From Apostichopus japonicus (lineage: Eukaryota > Echinodermata > Holothuroidea > Aspidochirotida > Stichopodidae), in assembly GCF_037975245.1 (NCBI RefSeq), contig NC_092577.1, forward strand, positions 2,379,501 to 2,443,500: a stretch of DNA of 64,000 nucleotides. The letters are read 5' to 3'. Of this stretch, positions 1 through 24,168 are shown piece by piece. The position numbers were made by a program, and so were the translations under genes. Each line of letters begins with the position of its first letter. Positions within the stretch are counted from its first letter, which is position 1. The notes beneath the pieces were generated by a model. That model did not search any database. It was not told where the DNA came from and saw only the letters and a list, made by a program, of their open reading frames with translations.

Positions 1-167
1 TTGTTTCCTGCAAAATTTTTGCAACCCGTTCTTTTGTAGGAACAATCCAATTCTTCAAATCGCAGACTTGCTTTAACATCACAAGTCAAATTAAATTCAT
101 TGACATTTCTTCCATACTTTGTTTGGAATTCCAACAGTTTCATGTTTCATTTTTCTTCCCTTCACAG

Positions 168-12384
<12,217 letters not shown>

Positions 12385-15307
12385 CATCAACTTTATTGAT
12401 TGACACATTCCTTCTTCTACTTCTGTTAGTCCCTTAACTTGGAATTTCACTTTCTTGCTTAGCTCATCTCTAAAATTCATTTAATAAGAAATATTTCTAA
12501 ATAATCACAGTTTGGTCACATTTTCTTTTTTCAAGTATTAACCAAAGTTTTCTAACAAGAAAATATGCCCAAATGATGTTTTGATGATGTCATATCTTCT
12601 TGCTTGTTGTGACAATTGCAAGTCAGAGGAATTTCATGAATATTGCTTATTCTTGATATAACATACCAACTCATAAAACTATATATATATGCAAGTCATA
12701 GCTTTTGATGCCTGGAAATGTTTCATAACATGCAAAGGTTCTTTCCTTCCATGGATGTATCATTGAATGTTCATAGGCATCAGTTAGCTGTTGATAAACC
12801 AAGATGGCTGCTTTGACTTAAAGATGGCTGTTACCTTGGCAACAAAACTTGACCCACATAACCTCTGTGAATAAGGTAAACCAGCTGTTGATGGTTAGCC
12901 TTCATGTGGTATATGTATACTTAAATCCTTCTTCAGTACTTAGTTTAATTTAAAGAAAAACATATATGAAAGAAAAATGGACATGAACAAACAAAAGAGA
13001 AGGTATTAAAGGAGAGAGAATTTTGGAATGAAAAGTGAAATAATAGTAAAGTTAATTTAGGAATGAAGCAAATTTGAAGTTATTGAACAATACTGTTACT
13101 ACTGACAGAGAATTTATAATGTACTTTTGTCAATTGGCATAGGAGCAGCAATGCACATCGCTTTACTCACAAAGAAATAATGGAATGCCTTATAAATAAA
13201 GAACTTTTCTTTAAACTAAAATTAAATTATGGAGACAGAAATGTGCATTGTAAAAGGTAAGGGGAGTGAAGTCAATTAATGGAATAGCGACAACATGTTT
13301 GTTGACTCTTTCATAGCAAGACTAAATGGGTAAGAGATGCCATCAATCATTCAACAATGTCTAATGATATTTTCACGTTTTAGTTGAGTTGGAAAACACC
13401 AAATGGTTAAAACCGTCTTCTAAAATGGGAACATTTTGCCATAATCAGGGTTACCTGAAGGGATTCGTAAAAAAAATTACCCTCTGTGAAATCTGCTGCT
13501 TCCCCTAGAGAGTGCCATTTTTATATTTTTCAAATTTTCTTTGGAACTCAAATGTTTCAATGAAGATGTTGGATGATAGCAGAGAAGATTTTCATCTTTT
13601 AAAAGACAAAACGTTACAGTTTGATACTCATGCTATGTTTTCCAACAACTTTTTCTACATGTACTGCTGTGTTTCAATGGTTGCTTTGTATACAAATCTG
13701 TTTGTTATAAATGTCGTCGTCATTTACCACGTAACGAAGGAGCCATGTGCTGATTCGGTGCATTAACCAAGTTTGTCCGGCCCTCTACTCCAACCGATGT
13801 GATTCTCTGGCTCTCATGAGAAAATCAATTGATAAGCAAGCCCTGTTCTTGTTACTGATGAGTTGCCTACAATCACACTCTTAGAATGAAGTGCTTCCTT
13901 TCCCAAAGTTTGAGGACGAGTTTAGGGGGGGGGGGGTCTTTACTGATGAGTTGTCTACAATCACACTCTAAGAATGAAGTACTTCCTTTCCCAAAGTTTG
14001 AGGACAAGTTTAGGAGTATGGAATGACGCAAAGTCGAAACTAGTAACCCATGGTTTGTTTTCGATATCCTTGAAATTTGAAAATGTTTGCAAATGTTTGT
14101 TTTTGGATGGAGAGGTCGCAATGCCTTGTGTACTGTGATCTCCTTGTGTACATTCTATTGCAGTTAGCGTTTACATATAACGAGACTACTTTTATATCGT
14201 AACATGCGTACATTCTGTAGCCTCAGGATATATCTCTGTGGACTGATATTTTTCTGCTCATGTTTCCCCAGTTTTACCTGAAGTCTCACATCAGTTTTTC
14301 TAGAAGTGCCTTGTGCCCACTTTATGACTATATACACTTAATGAACTATCTGTTCGGCCACTGTTTAAGAGTCTCTTATTTGATTTAGATTATGGAAGAG
14401 AAACTGCCATTTTCTTTCTTTTCCCCTTTTTTTACGACTCCCAGGTATTTGATCGGTATATTTTTTCCTCGGTATTTAGTGTGGCTCCTTTATTGCTTTT
14501 GGTGGTGGGATATACATTTGAGTTTCAAAATGGAAGCTTAAATTTTAAAATTAAGAAAAAAAGAGAGAAAAATGTGAAAACAGATGAGACAAAGCAAGTC
14601 AATAAAAAAATTGAAAAGGAAATTGTCATTTCAAATGTATTTTGTTTTCTTCCCTCTGTGTGTGTCGTATATTATTAAAACGTTTGCCAACTATAGTTAA
14701 CACCATCAGTACTTTCCCCACAATTAAGTGTGTGGTAACTTGCTTAAACATTCTTATATGTTATTGCCAACACAAGTTTTCCTAGCACAGAACCTTCATA
14801 CATACATACATACGGCAAGACACATTGTTTGTTTTCACTTATATACGAACTACTGTTCAGCCAATTATACACTCATGTCCCGACCAGGAAGAACAAGTTA
14901 TGACAGTTTTGAATGCGAAATTTGGATATCCCAGAGTGAGACTTAATGTTACCACAAGGTGAGAATGTTGGCAGACTGCCTAGATTCTTGCCTTTTGTTT
15001 CAAAATGTTTATAGCTTACAAATTCTTTCCTTTCTTAATTTATAAATGTTTTGAAATTAATGCTGGAATAAACAAAAACATTTTGGCCAAATGTATCATA
15101 TCTTAAAACCCCCAGTCCCAGCCAGCATCAAGGGATTTGGCCAAGTTCACTTTATCTACCCTTTACACATGCTAAAGCAAAAAATTAAATGGTTCTGGTT
15201 CCTTTTGCTCACCCATCAGGCCTACAAATTGTCAGTGAATTTAGCCACTTGCTGACCATAGAAAACAAGAAAGGCACTTTACTGTTTGCTGCCAGTAGAC
15301 ACTGAGC
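12385..15307. other. STT3A 3' UTR and intergenic sequence toward DTWD1
   Basis: AT-rich, no gene seen. AATAAA occurs at 13195-13200 and 15067-15072. An 88-bp-period duplication (tactgatgagttg...ccaaagtttgagga) lies at 13853-13925 and 13941-14013, separated by a G-run. The ends of both convergent transcripts probably fall here, but the exact sites cannot be read. Confidence 0.6.
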
Positions 15308-15606
15308 ATAATAATAATAATAATCATCAGTTATTTCTACGACAGTTAAGCGACCCCAAATGAGAAAAACGCAAGGGCTAAATGGATTACAACTTACACG
15401 TCAGGTGGCTCCCAATTCAACATTTTAATTCAAATTTGTAATCTTTTTGATGAGAAATTCACTTCAGATGGGAAAACCGTAGATAGCTCTTGGATGAAAA
15501 ACCCACGTTACTATGACCCGGCCGGGTATTAAACCCAGAACATCCCAATTGCTGAGCCTCATTGCTTTCAAATGCCACCACCTTTTTCAGCTCTGCCACA
15601 TCCGCA
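15308..15606 (-). mobile_element. tRNA-derived SINE, copy 1
   Basis: Read on the minus strand it begins with a decayed tRNA-like head (box A TGGCAGAGCTG, box B-like GGTTTAATACC), continues through a body shared with 59779-60080 (ttcatccaagagc, cccatctgaa, gttgaattgg) and ends in an (ATT)n tail. The head is more degraded than in copy 2. Confidence 0.8.
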
Positions 15607-15761
15607 GCCATTATTATTGGGCTGCCAATAAGCCAGTGCAGTCACTGATGCGTCGCTAAAATTGTGAAATATTTAGCCTGACTCATGCTCTCTGTAATGA
15701 TCAGTCCTTGCTCCCTGGAGACATTTGTAAAATTTTCCTGAACGTAATTCAACCTTAATCT

Positions 15762-16036
15762 TCAACTGACACCAGCTTCATGAGTGGCAGTTTTCTTCTG
15801 CTTCTTTTTATGTATTTTGATGTAATTCTTCTTTTGTTTTTGAACCATTCTATACATATAAACAAAAAAGTACATCAGGTTATCATATTGACCAGCATAC
15901 TGAAGGTCAGAGGTCAAATTGAATAGCTCCACCAGAAAGTAATAGATTGCTTCTATGGTCGCTAGGTAATTATCTTCCTTGTCCTGCGATCTCCAGAAGA
16001 ACGTTTTCTGCTCAGCAAGTATGACACATGGCAGGT
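15762..16036 (-). CDS. DTWD1: DTWD1 exon 4 and stop
   Basis: Acceptor ctcttcag. Encodes [20 protein letters not shown], then [15 protein letters not shown] and [18 protein letters not shown], a Lys-rich tail, and TGA at 15764-15762. Length and spacing fit the family C-terminus. Confidence 0.93.
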
Positions 16037-18481
16037 CTGAAGAGAAGAGCACACAAAAAAAATCATTTTTCATTGACATAAACTTATAACAGTTCGGAAG
16101 AAAAACTATCAGGCTCTGTTCCTTGCAATAATCTTTTGGTTTTGTGATTGTCAAATGTCAACCAATGCCAGATAAGAACACAGCTGTACACCCCCTTCTT
16201 AACCCACTCCTGGTTTACCAATGCCAGATAACACCACAGCTGTACACCCCCTCCTTACCCACTCCGGGATTACCAATGCCACATAACACCACAGCTGTAC
16301 ACCCCCTCTTTACCCACTCCAGGTTTACCAATGCCAGATTACACCACAGCTGTACACCCACTCCAGGTTTACCAATGCCAGATAACACCACAGCTGTACA
16401 CCCCTCCTTACTCACTCCGGATTTACCAGTACCAGATAACACCACAGCTGTACACCCACTCCTTACCCACTCCAGGTTTACCAATGCCAGATAACACCAC
16501 AGCTGTACACCCCTCCTTACCCACTCCGGGTTTACCAGTACCAGATAACACCACAGCTGTACACCCTCTCCTTACCCACTCAGGGTTTACCTCTCAATCT
16601 CTCATCATTAAAGATTTTCTTGCTCTGGCTCCAAGTGCTATCAATAAAGATGATTCTCTCAAATGGAATGGCTGTTTGTTTCGGATCTTTCTTTGTCTTC
16701 TTACAAGCCGGAGGTGTCGCTTCCTCTGAGTCCGAGTCTAAACCTGTTTTTGCCCGTTCCTCTTGATCCAAGATTTCAGTGATAGTTTTGGCACTTTCAG
16801 AAGGGTATACTAGCAGCACCTGAGGAAGGAGCAGGATCATAGAGAGAACATATGAATTCAATAAAGTTGACTTGTTTAACAAAATTTTAAAAAAACACAA
16901 AAGAGCTTCTCGTAACAGGTTTCATTTCTTTTTCTCCTCGACACAACCATGGTCTTTTAAAGAAACCACTTAATAGCCAGTCTATCATTTGGAAAAATGT
17001 CAAAATATTATATTCTAGTTAACTAAACTGACAGTTGTGTCGGGTTTGTATCTTGCTGTTTTTACCTCCATGCTCAGACGCTCAGAATCTGGAATGCAGT
17101 GGCGGAGCGTCCATACGGTCAGGGGGGGGGGCGGATGCCCCCCTGACGGACTCAAATGGACTGCTGGCGCCCTTTTCAGCTCTTTACCACTTTTTACTTA
17201 TTCTAGATTATTGACTTTTTTATTGCGCTGTCATCTACTTATTGACATTTGTCACATTTTGTTGGTGTAATTTGGCGAAGACACCTATTTATTCTTCGTT
17301 TATCTGCAAATTAGCCAGGCCCGGAAAGGGTCATTTCCGGCGATCTAGGGAGTATCTTTACTCAAAAATTTTCTGTACGCTACGCGCCAACCAGTGTTGG
17401 CGCTACGCTTAGATAGTGTCGAAAGCGCCCCTACAGACCTTTCTCGCCCCTCCTGACCAATACCCCTAGCTCCGCCACTGCTGGAATGGAAAGGGTACAC
17501 AGAAAGTTGGACTTACCTTACTTGGATCCTTATACTCGGGTATGCAAGGGTATGTATAAAGTTGGACTTGCTTCGGTGCTAACACGGCAGCATGGACTGC
17601 GGTACTCTTACCATCGACTTCCAGTGGATGCTTTATCACATCAAGCTGAAATGGAATCTGTAATCACAAAGATAAGATCATCTCAAATCATGAACTTTTA
17701 TGAAAAGCTTCACTCTTCAAAATTCACCTGGCATTCCTTTATAACTGCTATATATGCATGACATTTTGCAGCAAGTGTCAGGTTTTAATGGCATTCCATG
17801 TGAATTGACCATTTGAAAAGATTTAATTTATATACAAAGTTGTTTAACTTTTGGACAGAAAGGTCATGAAAAAACTAGATTAGCTACTTAAGTGAAGTGC
17901 CACTAACTACTCCTCTAATATATTTCAAGAGAATTACTTTAAAAATGATATTAAAGGACAGATCATACAACAACTAAGAGACCCACAAGTGATACTTTGT
18001 AATATTCTTGGTTCAGTAACACATACAGTAGTACCAAATATTTATCATATTTATTCAGGGACCACAGTGCAAAAAGTTCTCCCAAACAGACTTTTCTGTG
18101 TTATCCCTACACCATGATGTCTTTTATTTGTCTATTTTATTTTGGTGTGAAATAAATCAAATCAAATACAGTAGCAAACAGAGTTCTGTATATTCATGGT
18201 TGTGAAAGTGAAGTCCACAGTATATGTACACTGGGAAAGTCATCCAGTCACTATTAACATAATTAACTCAGATATCGCTCAATATCATCTCATACTTCTA
18301 CAGCTGGTATTCTCCCAATTAGTTTATCCACAGGCAGGTAACAGGTGTAACAGAAGAACTTGCGAGATGCCTCGCATGCAGAACACTTTGATCGTCCTTC
18401 CAACTTCTCTAGAGGCAAGAATGAAGCAAGTTTCAACTTGGCAAATGGATCGGTTTCTTCCAAACCACTTGAGTCAGTCAT
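15762..18481 (-). CDS. DTWD1: DTWD1, tRNA-uridine aminocarboxypropyltransferase 1 (complete, 4 exons)
   Basis: DTWD1 transfers the aminocarboxypropyl group of SAM to U20 of some tRNAs (acp3U). Exons read on minus: 18481-18296, 17657-17517, 16819-16591, 16036-15762, giving 276 residues against ~304 in human. Cys33-x2-Cys36 and Cys44-x2-Cys47 form the zinc-finger-like N-terminal motif. [20 protein letters not shown] and YTYPCIPEY follow. The D-x-T-W signature is Asp169-Ser-Thr-Trp172 in the context [13 protein letters not shown]. The C-terminal part has KTFFWRSQ and [11 protein letters not shown], and ends with a Lys-rich tail. An acidic then Lys-rich stretch (residues ~137-157) could be a nuclear localisation signal (inference). 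Convergent with STT3A; its start is 10 kb from SLC12A8 in divergent orientation. Confidence 0.93.
16160..16590 (-). repeat. ~56-bp minisatellite beginning at the DTWD1 exon 3 donor
   Basis: Eight or so units of about 43-57 bp (on minus: gtaaacctggagtgggtaag, gtgtacagctgtggtgttat, ctggcattg). The donor of exon 3 is gtaaacc, the first bases of the first unit, and most units repeat it. Long frames across it on both strands are repeat artefacts. Confidence 0.85.
16591..16819 (-). CDS. DTWD1: DTWD1 exon 3 with the DTW signature
   Basis: Acceptor ttcctcag, donor gtaaac. Encodes [16 protein letters not shown], a low-complexity acidic/basic linker, and [20 protein letters not shown]. The donor hexamer is the start of the minisatellite monomer that fills the next intron. 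Confidence 0.93.
17097..17480. mobile_element. hAT MITE in DTWD1 intron 2
   Basis: Termini cagtggcggagc and gctccgccactg are inverted repeats, flanked by the perfect 8-bp duplication ctggaatg (17089-17096 and 17481-17488). 384 bp, non-coding. The centre carries the family core cgctacgcgccaacc...ggcgctacgcttagatag, also present at 22975, 24055, 40320 and 53340. Confidence 0.9.
17517..17657 (-). CDS. DTWD1: DTWD1 exon 2
   Basis: Phase-0 exon of 47 codons between acceptor gattacag and donor gtaagt. It encodes [20 protein letters not shown] and then the YTYPCIPEY segment, ending in PSK. A hAT MITE lies only about 30 nt past the donor. Confidence 0.92.
18296..18481 (-). CDS. DTWD1: DTWD1 exon 1 (start codon, Cys motif)
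   Basis: ATG at 18481-18479, followed by 62 codons and donor gtatga. Contains [20 protein letters not shown], the four-Cys motif that matches vertebrate DTWD1. No upstream 5' UTR exon can be identified. Confidence 0.9.
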
Positions 18482-20700
18482 GTTAGTTTAAAGGTACTGG
18501 GTGCATTCCTTCTGTGATATTGTGTGAAAAGATACATATGATTACATTTAAGATGAAAAAAATTAACATTACTTTAGGCAGTACGTTTACCGTCACTGTT
18601 AATACGTGTACAGTGTACTCTAAAGCTGGTTAGTGTTTGGCTAGGTCTATGTAAATAATTTACGAGTAATAATAATTAAGAGTATACCTACCCTTCAAAT
18701 AATCCTAGTTTTGAAACTAAGTTTTAGCACGCAAAATTTGGGGCTACTGATGAAGACTATTTAACAGATAATATTTTATGCTTAATTGCAAAATACACGC
18801 AACTCTTGACATGCCTGGTCTACACTGTACAGGAGGACGAAATATCGTGCAACTAGACCTACCCACAGTTATGCTAGGCCTAGTCTACACTCCACGGTAG
18901 CATTAGGCCTACGTCGAGTAGGCTATACCAATTTAGAAAGTCGAACACAAGAAAAGTAAAACCAAGATTTTAAGAAGACAAAATTCTTACCCGGTTTAAA
19001 ATTGTGAGTCTGAAGGACCTAGAATTTTTACTAAGCATAGCTCAATATCTGTAACACAAAATATCAGAATATTATCGAGTTGGGGTCACTATTATTGAAC
19101 GCCATAATGGCAATCGGGTGAGTAATTCGTGTTACACGAAATCTACCCATCGGTAACGTTTTGCACAGCTCCAGCTCAGTGAGATATAATAAGCCATTGT
19201 GATAAGCCGCGCCCCGTTGTTTGGCTAACTAGTTGTGCGTTGAACAGTTCAGCGTCTGCCAATGCTTGAAGTGGGCGCAAGAGGTGAAGTTTACATAAAA
19301 AGGCGGGGAAGCCTTTGAGTGACATAATAAGTGTGCAAAGACTGGAGATGTAGGCGTGGTTAAACCAATGTGGGTGGGCTTTAAGTATGCTGAGGATGGA
19401 GCTGGTGCTGTTACCCCTGATCGATCTACTTACATTCTAGCGTAGAAGTAACATACTCACTTCAACGGTATGAGCCCATCCCAGATAGCACACAACGTTG
19501 ACCGATGATCGACTAACGCTGGCAAGCGTTGGTACCATGTAATCAGATCAACGTTGGTCCGATGTAATAAAGCAAACTTTCACCCACCCAACCTCCACCT
19601 CCCCCTATCACCTACTCATTTAAATGGAAGACGTAGGCAGCAGTGAATAGTTAGTAATACATGGAAAATTGTCTTCCATCAAACAGTGTGCAACATAGTT
19701 GCAGACCAACGTAATTACCCCCCTCCCTCCCAGCCCCCACCCTCGCCCCCAAGCCCTTAACCTCATCAATCTTACGCCTCTGATGTAACAAGTTGGGCCA
19801 ACCCGTCTTTTTAAATTGACTATTCATAAGACAGACAATCTACGATTATCTGTTCCACGTACTCTAGTATTTTTTCTGAGAGAGATTGTGAATTTATGCT
19901 GTTGTGGTGAAACCACACTGCTTTTACTTTACATGAATGAGATTGCCGTGAATATTGTTCATCCTCCCTTTAGTTACGATCGACATCACTCTTAACAGCA
20001 CTCTTAACAGTGTTGCTTATGGATTTCGCAGTACAATATACTATACCTCAATTAACATAATGTGTACGACGAACTCACGGTGAACCCTAATCCTGATAAT
20101 GGAACAGTCCAATATGAACCACAGAAAAGGCGTGGCTGTAAAAAGTGTTAGTTAAAATCTTAAAACGCTTCTCTTGCAACTGATTTAAGCATAAATAAAT
20201 TATCAAAGTAACATGTATACAGTACACATTGATCAAAAGGTTATTATGTTGTAAAAAAGGAATATTAACTATACTAATAACATAACTTAAGAAAGATTCA
20301 CACTTAAACTGCTGAGTGTGCAACCTTTTTACGTATAAATCATTTTTACACAACTTCTGTACCTCTACCAAAAACAATAGGATTTTTTGCCCGGCGATTA
20401 GCATTCCTTGCCTAATATCGCCAATAATGACAAGGTTAGAATTATGTAGATAATACAATTTGTAACATTTTATATCATAAACAGTTTTTCTCCAGTCTTT
20501 TAATGTTCTAGAGCGTTCGATCCCAATACTAACGAAAGTGACAACGCTGACACGTGGCGATTTTCAAAGTATGAGCGTTTCAGTGGGTCAAAAATCACCC
20601 AAGTATATCAGCGAATTACACCGTAAACCAAGTGTATGAGCTTGTAATATTCACTAACGCTATGCAGCCTACGAAACTGGTTAAGTTATAGCTTACACTG
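18482..20700. other. Intergenic region upstream of DTWD1
   Basis: No gene recognised. 19490-19570 contains repeated aacgttg palindromes (caacgttgacc, caacgttggtcc), possibly from a dispersed repeat. 20730-20950 has long G-runs. The DTWD1 promoter should be in the first part, but I see no defined element. Confidence 0.4.
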
Positions 20701-21060
20701 CAATCAGCCTGGGGTCTAGACTTTCCTTCTGGGGGGGGGGGGGGGGTATCCATGGGGGTTTCAAGTTGGAAGGACCCAACGGTGCAAAATGTGAGGGGTC
20801 AGGTGGGATCCAGCCTAGGCGGCTGGAAGCTCTGGGGTACTTACAACATTGTGTTGTTAGAATGAACTTCCTGTTCGAGCAGGCTCCTGCAGGTAAATTG
20901 GAACCCTTTTTTTTTGGCGGGGGGGGGGGGGGGGCAGACAATAAATAGCAATTAAAAGAGCGAAGGAAATGGAAGACAAGCGGCACAACAATTTGGAAGT
21001 AAAATTGTGAGCATTAATTTGAAGTAGCCTATTTAACTATCTTCAAATGACACCTTTGTT

Positions 21061-22015
21061 ACACAGACTCATTCTGTCAAATTTCTTGGACTTAATCTTG
21101 ACCCTCAACTTAACTGGAAACTTCATATTAATTCAGTATGCAACAAAACGGCAAAAATTATAGGAGTCCTTTATAAAATAAGTCATTTTGTACCAAAGAA
21201 TGTTCTCATTACGCTTTACCATTCTCTTATCTACTCGCACCTATCTTATTGTAACATTGTATGCGGTAATACTCATCCCACTTACCTTAATCGCTTGTTT
21301 ATTCTTCAGAAAAAAAAGCTATTCGTATAATCACACTGTCAGACTATATAGAGCTCACACTTTGCACCTCTTTAAAGATTTAAAAATTCTCACCTTGTCT
21401 GACATTCATAGATTTCAACTAGGTTTTTTCATGTATGTTAACAATAACCTTCTGCCCTGCCTGCTATGCAGACACTTTAGCTTAAACTCAGACATCCATG
21501 ACCATTTTACAAGACCCTCGAGTAATTTACATTTGTATAGTATCCGCTCTAACATTCAAAAAAAAATCTTTCAGTTTCTCAGGTACCCAGTTATGGAATT
21601 ATCTTGATAACACGGTTAAAAATGTCCCATCACTTGCAATCTTTTCTAAAAAATCTGAAGCATTTACTTTTATCCAATTACTGAAACGTTTAAGTTGGCT
21701 AAGGTAATACATATTTTTGGATTTTTCTTTTTCATTTTTTTTTCTTTTTTGTCATTACATATATATGATAATTCTTTAAATTGTATAATGTTATCTTACA
21801 AAACGTAAGTACAGTTACATGGTTTATTTGTGTGTGCAACATTTGTTTTATTGCATGCATTGTTCATTTTTTTTCTTTTCTTATTGTCTTTGTACGGGGG
21901 GTCTGCCTCGTAAGAGCCTCGGCTTTCTCAGACCTCCTCCACTTGTCACATACATTTTCTTCTATTATTGTGTTATATATTTTGAATGTGAAAACAAATA
22001 AATGAAATGAAATGA
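21061..22015 (+). mobile_element. LINE fragment (CR1/L2/Jockey-like), C-terminal reverse transcriptase region
   Basis: Translated across frameshifts it reads HSVKFLGLNLDPQLNWKLHI, then SHLSYCNIVCGNTHPTYLNR and LQKKAIRII, which is the post-catalytic part of non-LTR reverse transcriptases. The conserved end FSGTQLWNYLDNTVKNVPS follows. The 3' end is a short (atgaa)n tail at about 21999-22015, typical of CR1/L2 elements. It is 5'-truncated, with at least two frameshifts (one in the A-run near 21312), so inactive. Confidence 0.8.
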
Positions 22016-22182
22016 ATGGCATTCGCACTACACAGACCACAAAAGTCATCATTTGACCATATTGCTTTTATAAGAACCTAAATCTTACTAATAACGGCCG
22101 GTCGATTTGATGATGCAGGGGGCTTGCTGGTGGGAGGATGAATGATGTAGGCAAGGGTTCATGATAATGTAGGTATAGGGAT

Positions 22183-22372
22183 ACTTTTTAAGAAAAAGTC
22201 ACCCAGGAAAGAACCTGGGCACGAAAACCAAACTACCAAACGACTGATCCGCTCTCAGCCCCAGTCCCCTTGCATCGGGACTGTGACTGTGTGATCATCG
22301 TCAGGTGTGTATCACCATTCCCTAAGGGAACAGATACTACACATGATCTTAGCCAAAAGGCCGAGAAGCGAT
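22183..22372 (-). mobile_element. SINE-like retro-insertion with a U2 snRNA 5' head
   Basis: On the minus strand the insert begins exactly at the U2 5' end, atcgcttctcggccttttgg then ctaagatca, and follows U2 for about 45 nt (22372-22328) with one difference. It then departs into unrelated sequence with a hairpin (cccaggttctttcctggg) and a tail ctttttcttaaaaagt. It is flanked by the direct repeat gtaggtatagggat (22169-22182 and 22373-22386; 16 bp if the preceding at is counted), a target duplication. U2's Sm site and later stems are missing, so it is not a functional U2 gene. Confidence 0.75.
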
Positions 22373-22832
22373 GTAGGTATAGGGATTGCACGGGTCTTTG
22401 GAACAATATACATCCAAGCTGTCCAACAGAAAGTAATGTGCTGCCCTCACTCGCGTAGGATATGCTCGCTAGACAGCCAGCTAACCAAAAACTGAGGCAA
22501 AGACAAATGTAGCTTTCTGAATTTCCCCACTGTATTTATGTGGAAAAACTGTGAAACAAGATAAATAATGCAAAATAATACTACAGCTTAACGAGATTAA
22601 TTACCAAATTAAATACGATAATGAATGTACTCAGAACAGTGACGTGCTAACAATGTCGGTTATGATGAATATAGCATAACTATGACTGAGTAAGAAAGAG
22701 ACGAGGATAAAGTAGGTTACCAGGGGCGGATCCAGGGGGGGGCCCGGGGGGCCCGGGCCCCCCCCCCTTTTTGAAAATCCTGATTTTTTTTTTTTTTTTA
22801 CCGCGTTCGAGGGAAAGTGCCCCATGCGTGAT

Positions 22833-24168
22833 CAGTGGCGTAGCTACGGGGGGCCTGAAATTGCAGACATGAGATCCATATTTTCAGGCTAGGTACATGC
22901 TGCTTAGAATACTCGGGAAGTGCCGTTTCCGGCCATCTGGGGGGTTTGTAAAGCCAAAAATTTTCTTGTACGCTCCGCGCCAACCGATGATGGCGCTCCG
23001 CTTAGATAGTCTTACGTTCAGGCGCGGCTGGACCAGTCAGACCCCCCCCCCCTGTCACAAATCCTGCATCAGCCCCTGATATGTCATTGAATATTCCACA
23101 AAACAACTTTTTATGTCCACGAAACTGTCGAAACATGATTTTCACTACTGGTAGAGATATAAAATATTGGGAATTCTGAATTTCCTGCAAACATGCGGCT
23201 GTGCCTGTTCAATACTCACTACTGTATCGCCTTAAAAAATGATGAGTGGAAATAGTTTCTCCAGGACCGTATCGTATCGTGGGTATCGAGTGCGTCTGAT
23301 ATACGAACGTACGTAGTACGTACGTACGTCTATGATGATAGGCACTGTACTGTGCTGATAAAAACATAGGTGAATTTCACTCCATGGGAGTGATCACTGA
23401 GCACATTCCGGTATAAGAGTGAATTTCCACTCCATTGGAGTAAATCTTAACTCCTAATAGAGTTATATTCACTCATATTAGGAGTAAGGGGTTAACTCCA
23501 ATAGAGTTAAATTTTACTTTTAATTTGAAGTGCGCCGAGTGATCACTCCAATGGAATGAAATCCACTCATTTGTTTTTAGAGTGTTGCTAGATATAGGAA
23601 GAAGAAATTTACATACCAATACATGTTATCGGTTATCGATTGGCACAAAAAGCCAGATTCTGATGACAGCTGCCTCAAGAAACCCAATAAATGGCCTAAT
23701 AAGCACCGAGCCATCAATGTGGACCATTACCGAAACATCGATGCGTGTTAGTCTTCCACCCCCTTCCTCTAATGCTATTTAAGTCCACATGTGGGCATAT
23801 CCTGCAAATCTACCGGTAGCCCACAGGGGTTTGAGTTGGGAGAAAGGCCTTGACAGCTTGAAACGACAAATGATGCCAACTTCCCTCAAGTTAAAAGTCT
23901 GGCTGAGTTGGCAAGGCCAGTCAGCATGAAAGAGAAAAAACTTTTTTTGCATTTCTGTCACCAAAGTTGCACATCTTTTTGGTTGCTATTTTGCCTCACA
24001 GGTGCCATCTCCTGCGATCTGGGGGGTGCTGAAATCTCAAATTTTCTCTGTACGCTCCGCGCCAACCAAGGTGGCGCTCCGCTTAGATAGTAAACTCCGC
24101 CCCCCCCACAAGAAAGAACAGCCCCCCATGGCCCCCCCCCCACTCAAAAAATCCTAGCTACGCCACTG
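22833..24168. mobile_element. Inner hAT-like element, nested
   Basis: Ends cagtggcgtagctacg and ctagctacgccactg are inverted. The flanks are tgcgtgat (22825-22832) and tgcgtgaa (24169-24176), an 8-bp duplication with one mismatch. It contains two copies of the family core (22915-23015 and 24010-24095), so it may itself be two elements joined. No transposase. Confidence 0.7.
23368..23572. mobile_element. Palindromic MITE inside the nested cluster
   Basis: The left arm ggtgaatttcactccatggg then agtgatcact is inverted at the right as gagtgatcactccaatggaa then tgaaatccact. The interior is a series of short inverted motifs (aactcctaatagagtt, aactccaatagagtt). Non-coding. Superfamily not assigned. 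Confidence 0.6.

Noticed and set aside
16144-16729. Plus-strand frames of 116 and 132 codons over DTWD1
   Set aside because: They span the minisatellite and the antisense of DTWD1 exon 3; no start context or homology.
22328-22372. Functional U2 snRNA gene
   Set aside because: Only the 5' ~45 nt match; the Sm site and 3' stem-loops are missing and retro-insertion repeats flank it.
23301-23329. acgtacgt run as a regulatory palindrome
   Set aside because: Simple-sequence repeat inside a transposon; no evidence of regulation.
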